Shown: positions 1-7,504 of the stretch, piece after piece | Numbering within the stretch: position 1 is the first letter of the stretch | Layout: every line of letters starts with the position of its first letter | Assembly (NCBI GenBank): GCA_017408985.1 | Contig: JAFQTO010000038.1 | Span: forward strand, 1 to 64,000 | DNA length: 64,000 bases | Direction of reading: 5' to 3' | Source of the DNA: Clostridia bacterium | GTDB taxonomy: Bacteria; Bacillota; Clostridia; Oscillospirales; Butyricicoccaceae | Notes under the pieces: generated by a model | Databases searched by the model: none | What the model was told of the DNA's origin: nothing | What the model saw: only the letters and a program-made list of their open reading frames with translations | Translations under genes and position numbers: made by a program

Positions 1-10
1 ACAAATCGTG

Positions 11-99
11 AGGTCAAAATGAGGTCAAATGCCCGTAGACCTCTGAAACAGGTGAGAAAAACGTGCAATTTTGACCCGAAATGCCATAGAAAATGACCC
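11..99. repeat. Paired short repeats, integrase-arm-like
   Basis: AGGTCAAA occurs at 11-18 and 22-29, exactly 11 bp apart. TGACCC occurs at 72-77 and 94-99, 22 bp apart. Pairs of short repeats at helical spacing resemble arm-type binding sites of tyrosine integrases. No integrase gene is in the window, so one may lie just left of it. The function is inferred from pattern only. Confidence 0.4.
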
Positions 100-136
100 A
101 AATTCTTACTTGTAGACACCAGAGACAAAAATGGTT

Positions 137-202
137 AGCGAATGGGAATAATCCCAGAGGTCGAAAAAAGCCTGTAATATCAAGGGTTTTCGAACTTTTG
201 AA
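137..202 (+). repeat. Left copy of ~66-bp direct repeat flanking the exonuclease gene
   Basis: The segment aligns with 1711-1775 at roughly 80 percent identity by eye. Both copies share AGCGA(A/G)TGGGAATAATC and CAAGGGTTTTCGA. The left copy holds the small palindrome TGGGA-ATAA-TCCCA. It could be an attachment-site arm or a duplicated regulatory segment of a mobile element. Confidence 0.6.
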
Positions 203-210
203 GCCACTTG

Positions 211-228
211 TGGCAACAAAATGGCAAC
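211..228 (+). repeat. TGGCAAC pair, 11-bp period
   Basis: TGGCAAC lies at 211-217 and 222-228. The same pair with the same 11-bp period recurs at 1595-1601 and 1606-1612, on the other side of the exonuclease gene. This matches the look of integrase arm sites at an element end; the assignment is an inference. Confidence 0.5.
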
Positions 229-260
229 ATTTTTTAAGAGAATAATAGCAACTGGCTTAT

Positions 261-309
261 AAATGCCCGGAATCCTTTGAAAGAAGGGCTCCGGGTATTT
301 GTGCATTTT
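261..309 (+). terminator. Possible terminator hairpin
   Basis: An 11-bp stem (261-271 with 290-300, one G-U pair) is extended inside by CCTT/AAGG pairing and followed by a short T-rich stretch. It would end a transcript entering from the left edge. The rest of 1-357 shows no supportable gene. Confidence 0.4.
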
Positions 310-360
310 GCAAGAGAACTATGATAGTTTTACAGATAAACGATATAACTGGAGGTAATG

Positions 361-1581
361 ATGGGTAAGTGTGTTATTTGTGGCAAAAAAGGTTTGTTTT
401 TGAAAACTGATGCTAACGGAAGGTGCGCTGCATGTGCCGAAGCATCAAGAGTGGAAGAAACAAAAAAAGAAGAAATTGAAAATGCTGATTTCGAGTCTTA
501 TTATTCCAATATCTTACAGCTTTTAAGAAAGGTACAGGAGCCCATAAAATTAGGAGTGGATCCTATTGCCGCTTTAGGACTTATTCCGATATTTCAAGAA
601 AGATTGGAAATGTGTAATACCATACAGTCTCAATTAAATAATCAAAAACACAAAAATCGATTATTTAAAAAGTTGGTTAATAACATCTCCTATCGTGACG
701 AATTTAGTAAGCGCCACGGGAGGGGCACTTTAAACGAATGGGAAATTAGTGTTTTTGCAGACCCAATAACGAACAAATACACACTCGAAAAAATAGTTGA
801 AGATATCAACAAACAAATCAACTCTTATAAATTCAAGTGGAATAAGGCAATTAAAAGCATAAATGATAGTGCTTCTTTCCAGAAAACGATAGAGGCTATT
901 CCGTCTGTTGAAATAATGTTATCCGAAACCGTGTACGCAAAAAAGCCTGTTTCAGAATTAGAAGAATTAGTTAAATATTCAAATATTACTTCAAAGACAA
1001 GTTTTGATAGAATCGGAAGTTTTGTTGTTGTTGATACAGAAACAACAGGATTGAGTTCTACAAGGGATAACATAATTGAGTTGGCGGCTATAAAATTTGA
1101 GGATTGGATACCTGTTGCTAAATTCCACACATTAATCAATCCTAAAAAGCACATTCCTGATGATGCTTCGGCGGTGAATGGTATTACCGACGAAATGGTA
1201 GCAGAAGCTCCAACATTTTCTCAAATCATAGAGTCTTTAATGGATTTCGTCGGAAAATTCAGTCTTGTAGGGCATAACCTTCCTTTTGATTTGAAGTTTC
1301 TTTATCGTTATGGATACGATTTTACCACGGAAAAAAGGCGATATTTTGACACGTGTGAAATAGCGAAGAAAACACTTAAGAAACCCAAAATGAAATGGGA
1401 TAAGGAATATGGAGAATATGTTATCAATGATAATTACGACTATGACATAGAGGATTATAAACTAGCAACTCTATGCGACTATTATGGTATTCGTGATAAC
1501 ACTTTTGCGCATAGAGCATTGTCGGATGCGTTGGCGACAGGCTTGTTATTTAAAAAGCTTGCTCAAGACAAAATAGATTAA
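361..1581 (+). CDS. Zinc-ribbon plus DEDDh 3'-5' exonuclease protein
   Basis: The 406-residue protein begins with a treble-clef/zinc-ribbon-like segment (CVICGKK then CAAC within the first 30 residues). A middle region of about 180 residues has no recognisable domain. The C-terminal third is a DnaQ-type exonuclease: motif I VVDTETTGL, motif II GHNLPFDLKF, and motif III HRALSDA supplying the H and D. Family knowledge predicts metal-dependent 3'-5' removal of nucleotides. ATG 361 is preferred over 358 because GGAGG at 351-355 is then 5 nt away. The gene is AT-rich and lies between integrase-arm-like repeats, which suggests transfer. It could serve defence or repair; neither is shown. Confidence 0.8.
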   Translation: MGKCVICGKKGLFLKTDANGRCAACAEASRVEETKKEEIENADFESYYSNILQLLRKVQEPIKLGVDPIAALGLIPIFQERLEMCNTIQSQLNNQKHKNRLFKKLVNNISYRDEFSKRHGRGTLNEWEISVFADPITNKYTLEKIVEDINKQINSYKFKWNKAIKSINDSASFQKTIEAIPSVEIMLSETVYAKKPVSELEELVKYSNITSKTSFDRIGSFVVVDTETTGLSSTRDNIIELAAIKFEDWIPVAKFHTLINPKKHIPDDASAVNGITDEMVAEAPTFSQIIESLMDFVGKFSLVGHNLPFDLKFLYRYGYDFTTEKRRYFDTCEIAKKTLKKPKMKWDKEYGEYVINDNYDYDIEDYKLATLCDYYGIRDNTFAHRALSDALATGLLFKKLAQDKID

Positions 1582-1594
1582 TCCAACCATTCCA

Positions 1595-1612
1595 TGGCAA
1601 CATTATGGCAAC
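1595..1612 (+). repeat. Second TGGCAAC pair, 11-bp period
   Basis: TGGCAAC at 1595-1601 and 1606-1612 starts 14 bp after the exonuclease stop codon. It mirrors the pair at 211-228. Together they bracket the exonuclease gene. Confidence 0.5.
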
Positions 1613-1710
1613 AAAAAATCGGATAGCCTCTACTATCTGAATAATGAGAGCAATATAAATAATCCGGGCTAAATCCCATAAGCAAATCTGTTTAAGATTT
1701 ATTTTTCAGG

Positions 1711-1775
1711 AGCGAGTGGGAATAATCGCAAAAGCTCGAAAAGCCTTGTATTTCAAGGGTTTTCGAGATTTTGAA
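1711..1775 (+). repeat. Right copy of ~66-bp direct repeat
   Basis: This is the partner of 137-202. The core GGGAATAATC and the block CAAGGGTTTTCGA are kept, but the small palindrome of the left copy is imperfect here. The whole gap 1582-1962 holds only these repeats and the terminator at 1875-1916; I see no gene in it. Confidence 0.6.
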
Positions 1776-1874
1776 ACTTCAAAAAATAGCGTCTGACATA
1801 AATCTGACGTAAATTACTTCAAAAAAGCAGAAACAGAAGCATAAATGCTCTGCTGAAAGCCAAACAAAGTCAAC

Positions 1875-1916
1875 GAACCCGCAGCGGGATATTTTTGCTG
1901 CGGGTTCTCAATTTTT
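1875..1916 (+). terminator. Rho-independent terminator
   Basis: GAACCCGCAGC (1875-1885) pairs perfectly with GCTGCGGGTTC (1897-1907), followed by TCAATTTTT. It would end transcripts from the exonuclease region before the EamA remnant. Confidence 0.75.
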
Positions 1917-1962
1917 ATGATGCAATGAGTTTGAAAAACTTAAACTTTGTGAGGTATAACAC

Positions 1963-2223
1963 ATGAAGACAAAAAAACTTGCAACGATATATGCTATCGT
2001 TGCAGCAGCACTATATGCAATCAATGTGCCATTCTCAAAACTGCTATTGGGTTATGTGAAACCAACTATGATGGCGGCATTTCTGTATTTGGGTGCAGGT
2101 TCAGGAATGTTTGTCTATAGCATTGTTGCCAAGGCAACAAGAAAAACAGCTTCTGCCGAATCATTGACCAAAAAGGAATTGCCTTATAGCGACCCAACCA
2201 CAATGCAACTGATAGTATCGTAA
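1963..2223 (+). pseudogene. Truncated EamA/DMT-family transporter
   Basis: The 86-residue product starts like a drug/metabolite transporter: a positive N terminus, then two hydrophobic helices with AALYAINVPFSKLLL. Family members have about 10 helices and 280-300 residues, so most of the gene is missing. The reading ends after LTKKELPY in a short unrelated-looking tail, which fits an internal deletion. The ribosome site GAGGT and the ATG are intact, so a short peptide may still be made, but transport is unlikely. Confidence 0.7.
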
Positions 2224-2300
2224 TAGTTGGTGGTAGCAACTAAGACAATTTGCTATAATTAAGCCATCATAAATCATAAAAGAGAAAGGAAGGATTATTT

Positions 2301-2687
2301 ATGCCAGGCACCTATATTATGAGTATCATCAACCTTGCTCTTGTGATTGGATTGTGTTTTCTCCTCTATTTAGTTGTTCGTGCTCTTTTGAGATATAATA
2401 AGTCAAAAGAGATTCGTAAGGAAAAATCTGCAACTCAAAAATCTTTAGGAGAAGTTCTAAAAGGTCATCGCACACAGTGCAAAATGACACAAGAATTTGT
2501 TGCGGAAGCTATTGGCGTTAGTAGACAAGCTGTTTCAAAGTGGGAAAACGGCACATCTGACCCAACTATGTCTAATTTAATTGCACTTTCAAAGTTATTC
2601 AATATTCCAGCAGAAGTTATGCTTAGTGAAATTAAAGCTGTTGAAAAAATGCGGATTGAAAGCGTTGATGAACAGTATAAACTCTAG
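2301..2687 (+). CDS. Membrane-anchored XRE-family transcriptional regulator
   Basis: The 128-residue protein has one hydrophobic helix at about residues 8-28, a basic linker, then a Cro/C1-type helix-turn-helix (about 50-105) with the motif VSRQAVSKWENG. HTH proteins of this sort usually repress their own or neighbouring genes by binding short palindromes. The N-terminal membrane helix is unusual for a soluble DNA-binding family. The gene follows the broken transporter in AT-rich DNA, with AAAGGAAGGA as ribosome site. It uses TAG as stop. Its target is unknown. Confidence 0.8.
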   Translation: MPGTYIMSIINLALVIGLCFLLYLVVRALLRYNKSKEIRKEKSATQKSLGEVLKGHRTQCKMTQEFVAEAIGVSRQAVSKWENGTSDPTMSNLIALSKLFNIPAEVMLSEIKAVEKMRIESVDEQYKL

Positions 2688-2699
2688 TTTTCTATTATG

Positions 2700-2838
2700 G
2701 AACAACATCTATCCTCAGGTTTATGCCCTTCGGAACGGGGCCGAGTTGGATCACGGTGTTCCCCGTGCAAAAATGTTTGATGCCAAGTGCCCCGATGAAT
2801 GCAGAGTGTGTATTCACGGAGAAGTATTGGAGGATTAA
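2700..2838 (+). pseudogene. 3' remnant of an unrecognised gene at the element boundary
   Basis: An open frame ending at 2838 encodes a plausible protein tail containing GAELDHGVPRAKMFDAKC and then C-x2-C. It has no start codon or ribosome site of its own, and its composition matches the GC-richer DNA to the right. A strong terminator follows it. It most likely is the 3' end of a chromosomal gene cut by the accessory DNA. I do not recognise the family. Confidence 0.4.
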
Positions 2839-2869
2839 CACTTTTCGGTTTATCCGGCTGATCGATACA

Positions 2870-2906
2870 AAAATGCTCCGACGGGTTTCGTCGGAGCATT
2901 TTATAG
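2870..2906. terminator. Bidirectional terminator between convergent genes
   Basis: AAAATGCTCCGAC pairs with GTCGGAGCATTTT around a GGGTTTC loop. A-rich and T-rich flanks on both sides allow it to serve the remnant on the plus strand and the C39-like gene on the minus strand. Confidence 0.85.
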
Positions 2907-2937
2907 TTATCAGATCGCGGTGTGTTTTTTCAGTCGA

Positions 2938-3537
2938 TCATTTTCTCCAGAACAGGAAAAAGCGGTTGGGCTTGGGGTTTTCGGTATCGGACATAAGCAC
3001 GTCTATCTCGCTGAGGGTCAGCATGCCGTTTTTGATCTCCACCAGACCTTTGTGTTCTTCTTTGTCGTATTTGTCTGTGCGGAACGAGGGGTCGAGTGTG
3101 GCAATACGGCCGTCGCGCTCTTCGGATACAGCCACGATATAATGGCCGCCCGTGGAGTATACGCCCGAATAACCTTCCCTATCGCCGGTAATGCCGACGA
3201 TTGCTGCGCCGCCCGTACGCAGGCAATAACGCAGGCGATCGGGATCGTCCGTCATCTCATAGTCAAAACCGAGTTTTTCGGCAAAGGCGGGGACAAAACG
3301 TCTGTAATTTGTGCCGACTCTGTCGTTTGCCTCACACTCGTAGGACAGATTTATGGCTTGGGTCAGATCAAAATCACAATTGGGGATCAATCTGTCCGCC
3401 ACCATTACCGCACTGCATATTCCGCAGCCAGAGCTGTGTATAGTGGTGGTTTTGCCCTTTTCTTTGGCCTCCCCTTCCAGACCTGTTCGGGTGATATAGA
3501 GCCAATGGGGGTATGCTTTTTGATTTACGTATTTCAT
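2938..3537 (-). CDS. C39-like (papain-fold) peptidase family protein
   Basis: The 199-residue protein carries SGCGICSAVMV near residues 36-46, which supplies the catalytic-type cysteine. GGHYIVAV supplies the histidine and LDPSF the aspartate. This order is that of the Peptidase_C39_2 fold, which cleaves peptides or has drifted to other roles. There is no signal peptide or membrane helix, and no ABC exporter domain, so it is probably a cytoplasmic single-domain member. The start has GGAG about 8 nt upstream. Substrate is unknown; it may be a degenerate non-peptidase member. Confidence 0.7.
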   Translation of the reverse strand: MKYVNQKAYPHWLYITRTGLEGEAKEKGKTTTIHSSGCGICSAVMVADRLIPNCDFDLTQAINLSYECEANDRVGTNYRRFVPAFAEKLGFDYEMTDDPDRLRYCLRTGGAAIVGITGDREGYSGVYSTGGHYIVAVSEERDGRIATLDPSFRTDKYDKEEHKGLVEIKNGMLTLSEIDVLMSDTENPKPNRFFLFWRK

Positions 3538-3646
3538 AATCTCACTCCGATTTAAGCTTTGACGCCTCTGTGTTGTCTAAATTATATACCAAAAGCTGCC
3601 GCGATGCAACTGTCACGCAAAGTGCTGTCTAAATAGCCGAAGCGAC

Positions 3647-3675
3647 TTGATTTTTGTTCAGGTATTGTGTACAAT
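3647..3675 (+). promoter_or_regulatory. Sigma-A-type promoter of the first C45 gene
   Basis: TTGATT at 3647-3652 and TACAAT at 3670-3675 are separated by 17 bp. The start codon follows 63 bp later. Only the -35 deviates clearly from consensus. Confidence 0.65.
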
Positions 3676-3738
3676 GAGAGGACAAGACAGCAAATGCCTA
3701 CGTAACAGAAATATTTTATTCTCAGGAGACATACGACT

Positions 3739-4800
3739 ATGAAGTATAAAGAAATAACCGTAAGCGGAACACCCTATGAGCGCGGCTTGACATACGGCAA
3801 ATTGTGCAAGGACGAGATCGGCGTATCCATCAAAGTTTATCAGATGCTGTTTGACGGACTGAAGAACCTTGCGTGGGAGGATGCCCGCCGCATCTCGGAA
3901 AAATACCTGTCTTTGACCCGTGATTTTGAGCCTGACTACTATGAGGAAATGCGCGGCATCGCAGAAGGCGCAGGTGTTGACCTGCTGGACATTGCCGCAC
4001 TCAATGCACGCACCGAGGTCATGTTCTCGCAGGTATCCAAAGATGAAGTAAACGAATGCACCACCATCAGCCTGGTACCTCCTGCTACCAAGGACGGACA
4101 CGTTATCGCCGCACAGAACTGGGATTTCCATGCATATCTGAGAGACTGTATCGTCATCGTACACGTTAAACAGGAGGACAAGCCTGACTTTGTGATGGTG
4201 GCAGAGGCCGGCATGATCGGCGGCATCGGTATGAACGATCGCGGTATCGCCGTAATGCTTAACGCCCTCAGAGCCGAGGTCGCCTGCGAAGGTATTCCCC
4301 TGCGTGCCCGTATGAGAGCTATGCTGGATGCCGAAATCCTCAGCGATGCATACGTCCGCGGAAGCCACGCACCTGTATCTGTCGCTAACCTGATCGCAAC
4401 ACACAAGGACGGCGTGGCTATCGCATTCGAGATGGATTCCCGCACCGTTGAGCCTATGATCCCCGAGGACGGCGTTCTGCTGCACACAAACCACTATATC
4501 GGACCCAAGATGTACATGAAGAACGACGTCAACCATATGGGCAGCAGCTACATCCGTCTGCAACGTGTCAGAACACTGGTCAAAGAATGCCACGGAAATA
4601 TCACCGTTGATGACATCAAGCGCATTCTCAGCGATCACGCGGGATATCCCCATTCCATCTGCGACCACGAAAACCTCAAAGATCCCGTGGCAAAGCGCGA
4701 CGCTACTAACTTTGGCATCATTATGGATCTTACCGACAACTGCATCTATCTCGCACCCGGAAACCCTTGCGAGAACGAATTTGAAAAGTACTATATCTGA
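3739..4800 (+). CDS. C45-family (acyl-CoA:6-APA acyltransferase-like) protein
   Basis: The 353-residue protein matches the Ntn-hydrolase family that contains isopenicillin N acyltransferase. Typical landmarks are the N-terminal YERGLTYG, EMRGIAEGAGV, NARTE, and the nucleophile segment ECTTISL with Cys107, followed by AAQNWDFH. In this family autocleavage exposes the cysteine as N-terminal residue, which then hydrolyses or transfers acyl amides. There is no signal peptide. It precedes the hydrogenase operon but has its own promoter and terminator. A second member lies at 10696-11793. The natural substrate cannot be read from sequence. Confidence 0.85.
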   Translation: MKYKEITVSGTPYERGLTYGKLCKDEIGVSIKVYQMLFDGLKNLAWEDARRISEKYLSLTRDFEPDYYEEMRGIAEGAGVDLLDIAALNARTEVMFSQVSKDEVNECTTISLVPPATKDGHVIAAQNWDFHAYLRDCIVIVHVKQEDKPDFVMVAEAGMIGGIGMNDRGIAVMLNALRAEVACEGIPLRARMRAMLDAEILSDAYVRGSHAPVSVANLIATHKDGVAIAFEMDSRTVEPMIPEDGVLLHTNHYIGPKMYMKNDVNHMGSSYIRLQRVRTLVKECHGNITVDDIKRILSDHAGYPHSICDHENLKDPVAKRDATNFGIIMDLTDNCIYLAPGNPCENEFEKYYI

Positions 4801-4875
4801 TCATCGGTCAAGACAGAACAGATGTGCCGTCTTGCCTGCGCAACTTAAAGACTAATACCGTTACGTATCTTGCAT

Positions 4876-4920
4876 TATACCGTCCGCAGAATAAAGTCTG
4901 CGGACGGTATTTTTGATTTT
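4876..4920 (+). terminator. Rho-independent terminator after the first C45 gene
   Basis: A perfect 14-bp stem (4877-4890 with 4897-4910) is followed by TTTTGATTTT. It separates the C45 gene from the hydrogenase promoter. Apart from this and that promoter, the 4801-5120 gap shows nothing else. Confidence 0.9.
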
Positions 4921-5007
4921 TGAAGACGTTTTTTCGGCAGCCCGCTCCCGCAGCAAAAAAACTGCCGCAGTTGAGCATAATTATTCATAAAATTTATTCT
5001 ATTTTCG

Positions 5008-5036
5008 TTGATGTTTTTGACAAAACGTGCTACAAT
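5008..5036 (+). promoter_or_regulatory. Promoter of the hydrogenase operon
   Basis: TTGATG (5008-5013), a 17-bp spacer and TACAAT (5031-5036). The leader to the first start codon is about 80 nt with no clear riboswitch. Confidence 0.65.
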
Positions 5037-5120
5037 AAATGACAAGATTATAGGCAATATTCTCAAACCGGGCAAAAAATCAAAAACACAAAAAATATAT
5101 TGAATTGGAGGGGGCAGGTT

Positions 5121-5609
5121 ATGGCTCATATCAACGAAGCGGGCGTCAAAAAGATCAACGAGATCTGTGACAGATACGCAGATGAAAAGACGCCTTTGAT
5201 GATGATCCTCAGCGATATTCAGAATGAATATGGCTACATTCCTTTGGAGGTGCAGAAGATCGTATCCGAAAAAACGGGTATATCCGTATCCGAGATCTAT
5301 GGAGTGGTCACCTTCTACTCCTTCTTCTCTCTTGAACCAAAGGGCAAGTACGTTATCGGCTGTTGTCTGGGCACCGCGTGCTACGTCAAGGGCGCACAGC
5401 AGATAATCGATAAGTTCTCGGAGATCCTCGGCATCGGCGCAGGACAGACTACCGAAGACGGTCTGTTCACGATCGACGCGCTCCGCTGTATCGGTGCCTG
5501 CGGTATTGCACCCGCCGTTACCATCAACGGCAAGGTCTACCCCAAGGTCTCTGTGACCCAGGTTCCCAAAATCATTGAACAGTACCGTGCGATGGGAGGC
5601 GCTGAATAA
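5121..5609 (+). CDS. hndA: NuoE-like [2Fe-2S] subunit of electron-bifurcating hydrogenase
   Basis: The 162-residue protein is a thioredoxin-like ferredoxin of the NuoE/HydC/HndA family. It has LEVQKIVSEKTGISVSEIYG and the FYSFF segment typical of this family. Four cysteines sit in C-L-G-T-A-C and C-I-G-A-C contexts that bind one [2Fe-2S] cluster. It passes electrons within the hydrogenase complex. ATG 5121 is chosen because GGAGGGGG (5107-5114) lies just before it; the in-frame ATG at 5100 has no such site. It overlaps the next gene by one base (TAATG), so translation is probably coupled. Confidence 0.92.
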   Translation: MAHINEAGVKKINEICDRYADEKTPLMMILSDIQNEYGYIPLEVQKIVSEKTGISVSEIYGVVTFYSFFSLEPKGKYVIGCCLGTACYVKGAQQIIDKFSEILGIGAGQTTEDGLFTIDALRCIGACGIAPAVTINGKVYPKVSVTQVPKIIEQYRAMGGAE

Positions 5610-7501
5610 TGAAAACATTTGCTGAGCTTGATGCAAAGATCTGCAGCTGTACCCAGGCTTTGAACGCAAAGATCGAGGGCACAAACGGCAAGCGTGCTAT
5701 TTTACTCTGCGGCGGTACCGGCTGTCTGTCCTCCAATTCCATGGAGATCAAAAAACGGTTTGAAGAGCTGGTGGCCGCTCACAATATGCAGGACAAGGTC
5801 ACCGTCAACATCGTCGGTTGCTTTGGCTTCTGCTCTCAGGGTCCTTTTGTCAAGATCTATCCCGAGGACACTCTGTACAGAATGGTTCAGGAAAGCGACG
5901 TGGACGAGATATTCAAAGAAGATATCCTGGGCGGCAACATCGTAGGACATCTGCTCTACGAGGACCCCACCACTCAGCTCAAGGTCACCAAGCAGGATGA
6001 CATTACTTTTTACAAGAAACAAAGGCGCGTTGCTCTCCACGGCGGCGGCGTTATAAACCCCGAAGATATCGACGAAGCTCTGGGCTACGGCGCATTTCAG
6101 GGTCTCAAGCACGCTCTGAGTATGGATCCCAAGCAGGTCATAGACGAGATACTTGCATCCGGTCTTCGCGGACGTGGCGGCGGCGGATTCCCCACCGGCC
6201 GCAAGTGGCAGTTTGCTTACAACTCGGTCGCCGATCAGAAATACGTTGTATGCAACGGCGACGAGGGTGACCCCGGCGCATTTATGGACCGATCCATTCT
6301 TGAGGGCAACCCCTATGCGGTCATCGAGGGTATGATGATAGCAGGCTATGCTATCGGCGCATCCGAGGGTTACTTCTACGTCCGTGCAGAGTACCCCATA
6401 GCCGTCAAGCGTCTGCGCAACGCTATCAAGCAGATGAACGAGATCGGTATTCTGGGCGATAATATTCTGGGTACGGGCTTTAATTTCCACGCGCATATCC
6501 GCCTGGGTGCGGGCGCTTTCGTCTGCGGTGAGGAAACTGCTCTGCTCAATTCCATCGAGGGCAAACGCGGTATGCCCCGCCCCCGTCCTCCCTTCCCCGC
6601 CGTCAAGGGTCTGTGGGACAAACCCACCATAGTCAACAACGTTGAGACCCTTGCCTGCGTGCCCTATATCCTTCGTGAAGGTGCGGAAAGCTTTGCTTCC
6701 TGCGGTACCGAAAAGTCCAAAGGCACCAAGGTCTTTGCGCTTGGCGGAAAGATCAACAACGTCGGTCTGGTGGAGATCCCCATGGGTACCACCCTCCGCG
6801 AGATGATCTATCAGATAGGCGGCGGTATTCCCGACGGCAAGAAGTTCAAGGCTATTCAGACCGGCGGTCCCTCCGGCGGCTGTCTGACAGCAAAGGATCT
6901 GGACGTACCCATAGATTTTGACAATCTGGTTGCCAAAGGCTCCATGATGGGTTCGGGCGGCGCTATCGTTATGGACGAAGACAACTGTATGGTCGACGTT
7001 GCAAAGTTCTATATGGAATTCATCTGCGACGAGTCCTGCGGCAAATGCTCGCCTTGCCGTATCGGCACAAAGCGTATGCTGGAGATCCTGACCCGCATCA
7101 CCGAGGGCGAAGGCACGATGCAGGATCTTGAGGAGCTGGAAGAGCTCAGTAACGTGGTCAAGTCCAATTCCCTGTGTGCATTGGGTCAGACCGCTGCAAA
7201 CCCCGTCGTTTCCACTCTGACCCACTTCCGTGACGAATACATAGCTCACATCGAGCAGAAGGCTTGTCCCGCCAAGGTCTGCAAGAAGCTTATCAACTAT
7301 ACCATTGACATCAATCGCTGCGTAAGCTGCGCACGCTGTGTCGCCGCTTGTCCCACCGGCTCCATTTACAAGACCGATTACGTCGCTCCCGGCAACCGTT
7401 TCGCATCCTACCAGATCGAGGACGAGAAGTGTCTGCGCTGCGGCGCCTGTATCGCAACCTGTAAGCTTCATGCAATTATCGTGGAAGCAGGGAGGAAATA
7501 A
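5609..7501 (+). CDS. hndC: NuoF-like NADH/FMN-binding subunit of electron-bifurcating hydrogenase
   Basis: The 630-residue flavoprotein oxidises or reduces NAD(H) and is the bifurcation site in characterised relatives (HydB/HndC). An N-terminal ferredoxin domain has Cys34, Cys39, Cys71 and Cys75. The glycine-rich GLRGRGGGGFPTGRKW binds FMN/NADH. ESCGKCSPCRIG carries a [4Fe-4S] cluster. The C terminus adds two [4Fe-4S] sites (CVSCARCVAACP and CLRCGACIATC), as in bifurcating enzymes and unlike plain complex I NuoF. It is the middle gene of three, separated from hydA by 3 bp. No HndB-like gene is present, so the complex is probably trimeric. Confidence 0.93.
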   Translation: MKTFAELDAKICSCTQALNAKIEGTNGKRAILLCGGTGCLSSNSMEIKKRFEELVAAHNMQDKVTVNIVGCFGFCSQGPFVKIYPEDTLYRMVQESDVDEIFKEDILGGNIVGHLLYEDPTTQLKVTKQDDITFYKKQRRVALHGGGVINPEDIDEALGYGAFQGLKHALSMDPKQVIDEILASGLRGRGGGGFPTGRKWQFAYNSVADQKYVVCNGDEGDPGAFMDRSILEGNPYAVIEGMMIAGYAIGASEGYFYVRAEYPIAVKRLRNAIKQMNEIGILGDNILGTGFNFHAHIRLGAGAFVCGEETALLNSIEGKRGMPRPRPPFPAVKGLWDKPTIVNNVETLACVPYILREGAESFASCGTEKSKGTKVFALGGKINNVGLVEIPMGTTLREMIYQIGGGIPDGKKFKAIQTGGPSGGCLTAKDLDVPIDFDNLVAKGSMMGSGGAIVMDEDNCMVDVAKFYMEFICDESCGKCSPCRIGTKRMLEILTRITEGEGTMQDLEELEELSNVVKSNSLCALGQTAANPVVSTLTHFRDEYIAHIEQKACPAKVCKKLINYTIDINRCVSCARCVAACPTGSIYKTDYVAPGNRFASYQIEDEKCLRCGACIATCKLHAIIVEAGRK

Positions 7502-7504
7502 ATT

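Noticed and set aside
106-306. 66-codon minus-strand frame near the left edge
   Set aside because: It covers the direct repeat and the possible terminator, has no convincing ribosome site and looks like no protein family.
2920-3555. Plus-strand frame over the C39-like gene
   Set aside because: The minus-strand frame carries the Cys-His-Asp set and a ribosome site; this one is the shadow.
5025-5036. TTGACA near 5018-5023 as -35 of the hydrogenase promoter
   Set aside because: Only 7-8 bp separate it from TACAAT; TTGATG at 5008 with a 17-bp spacer is the better choice.
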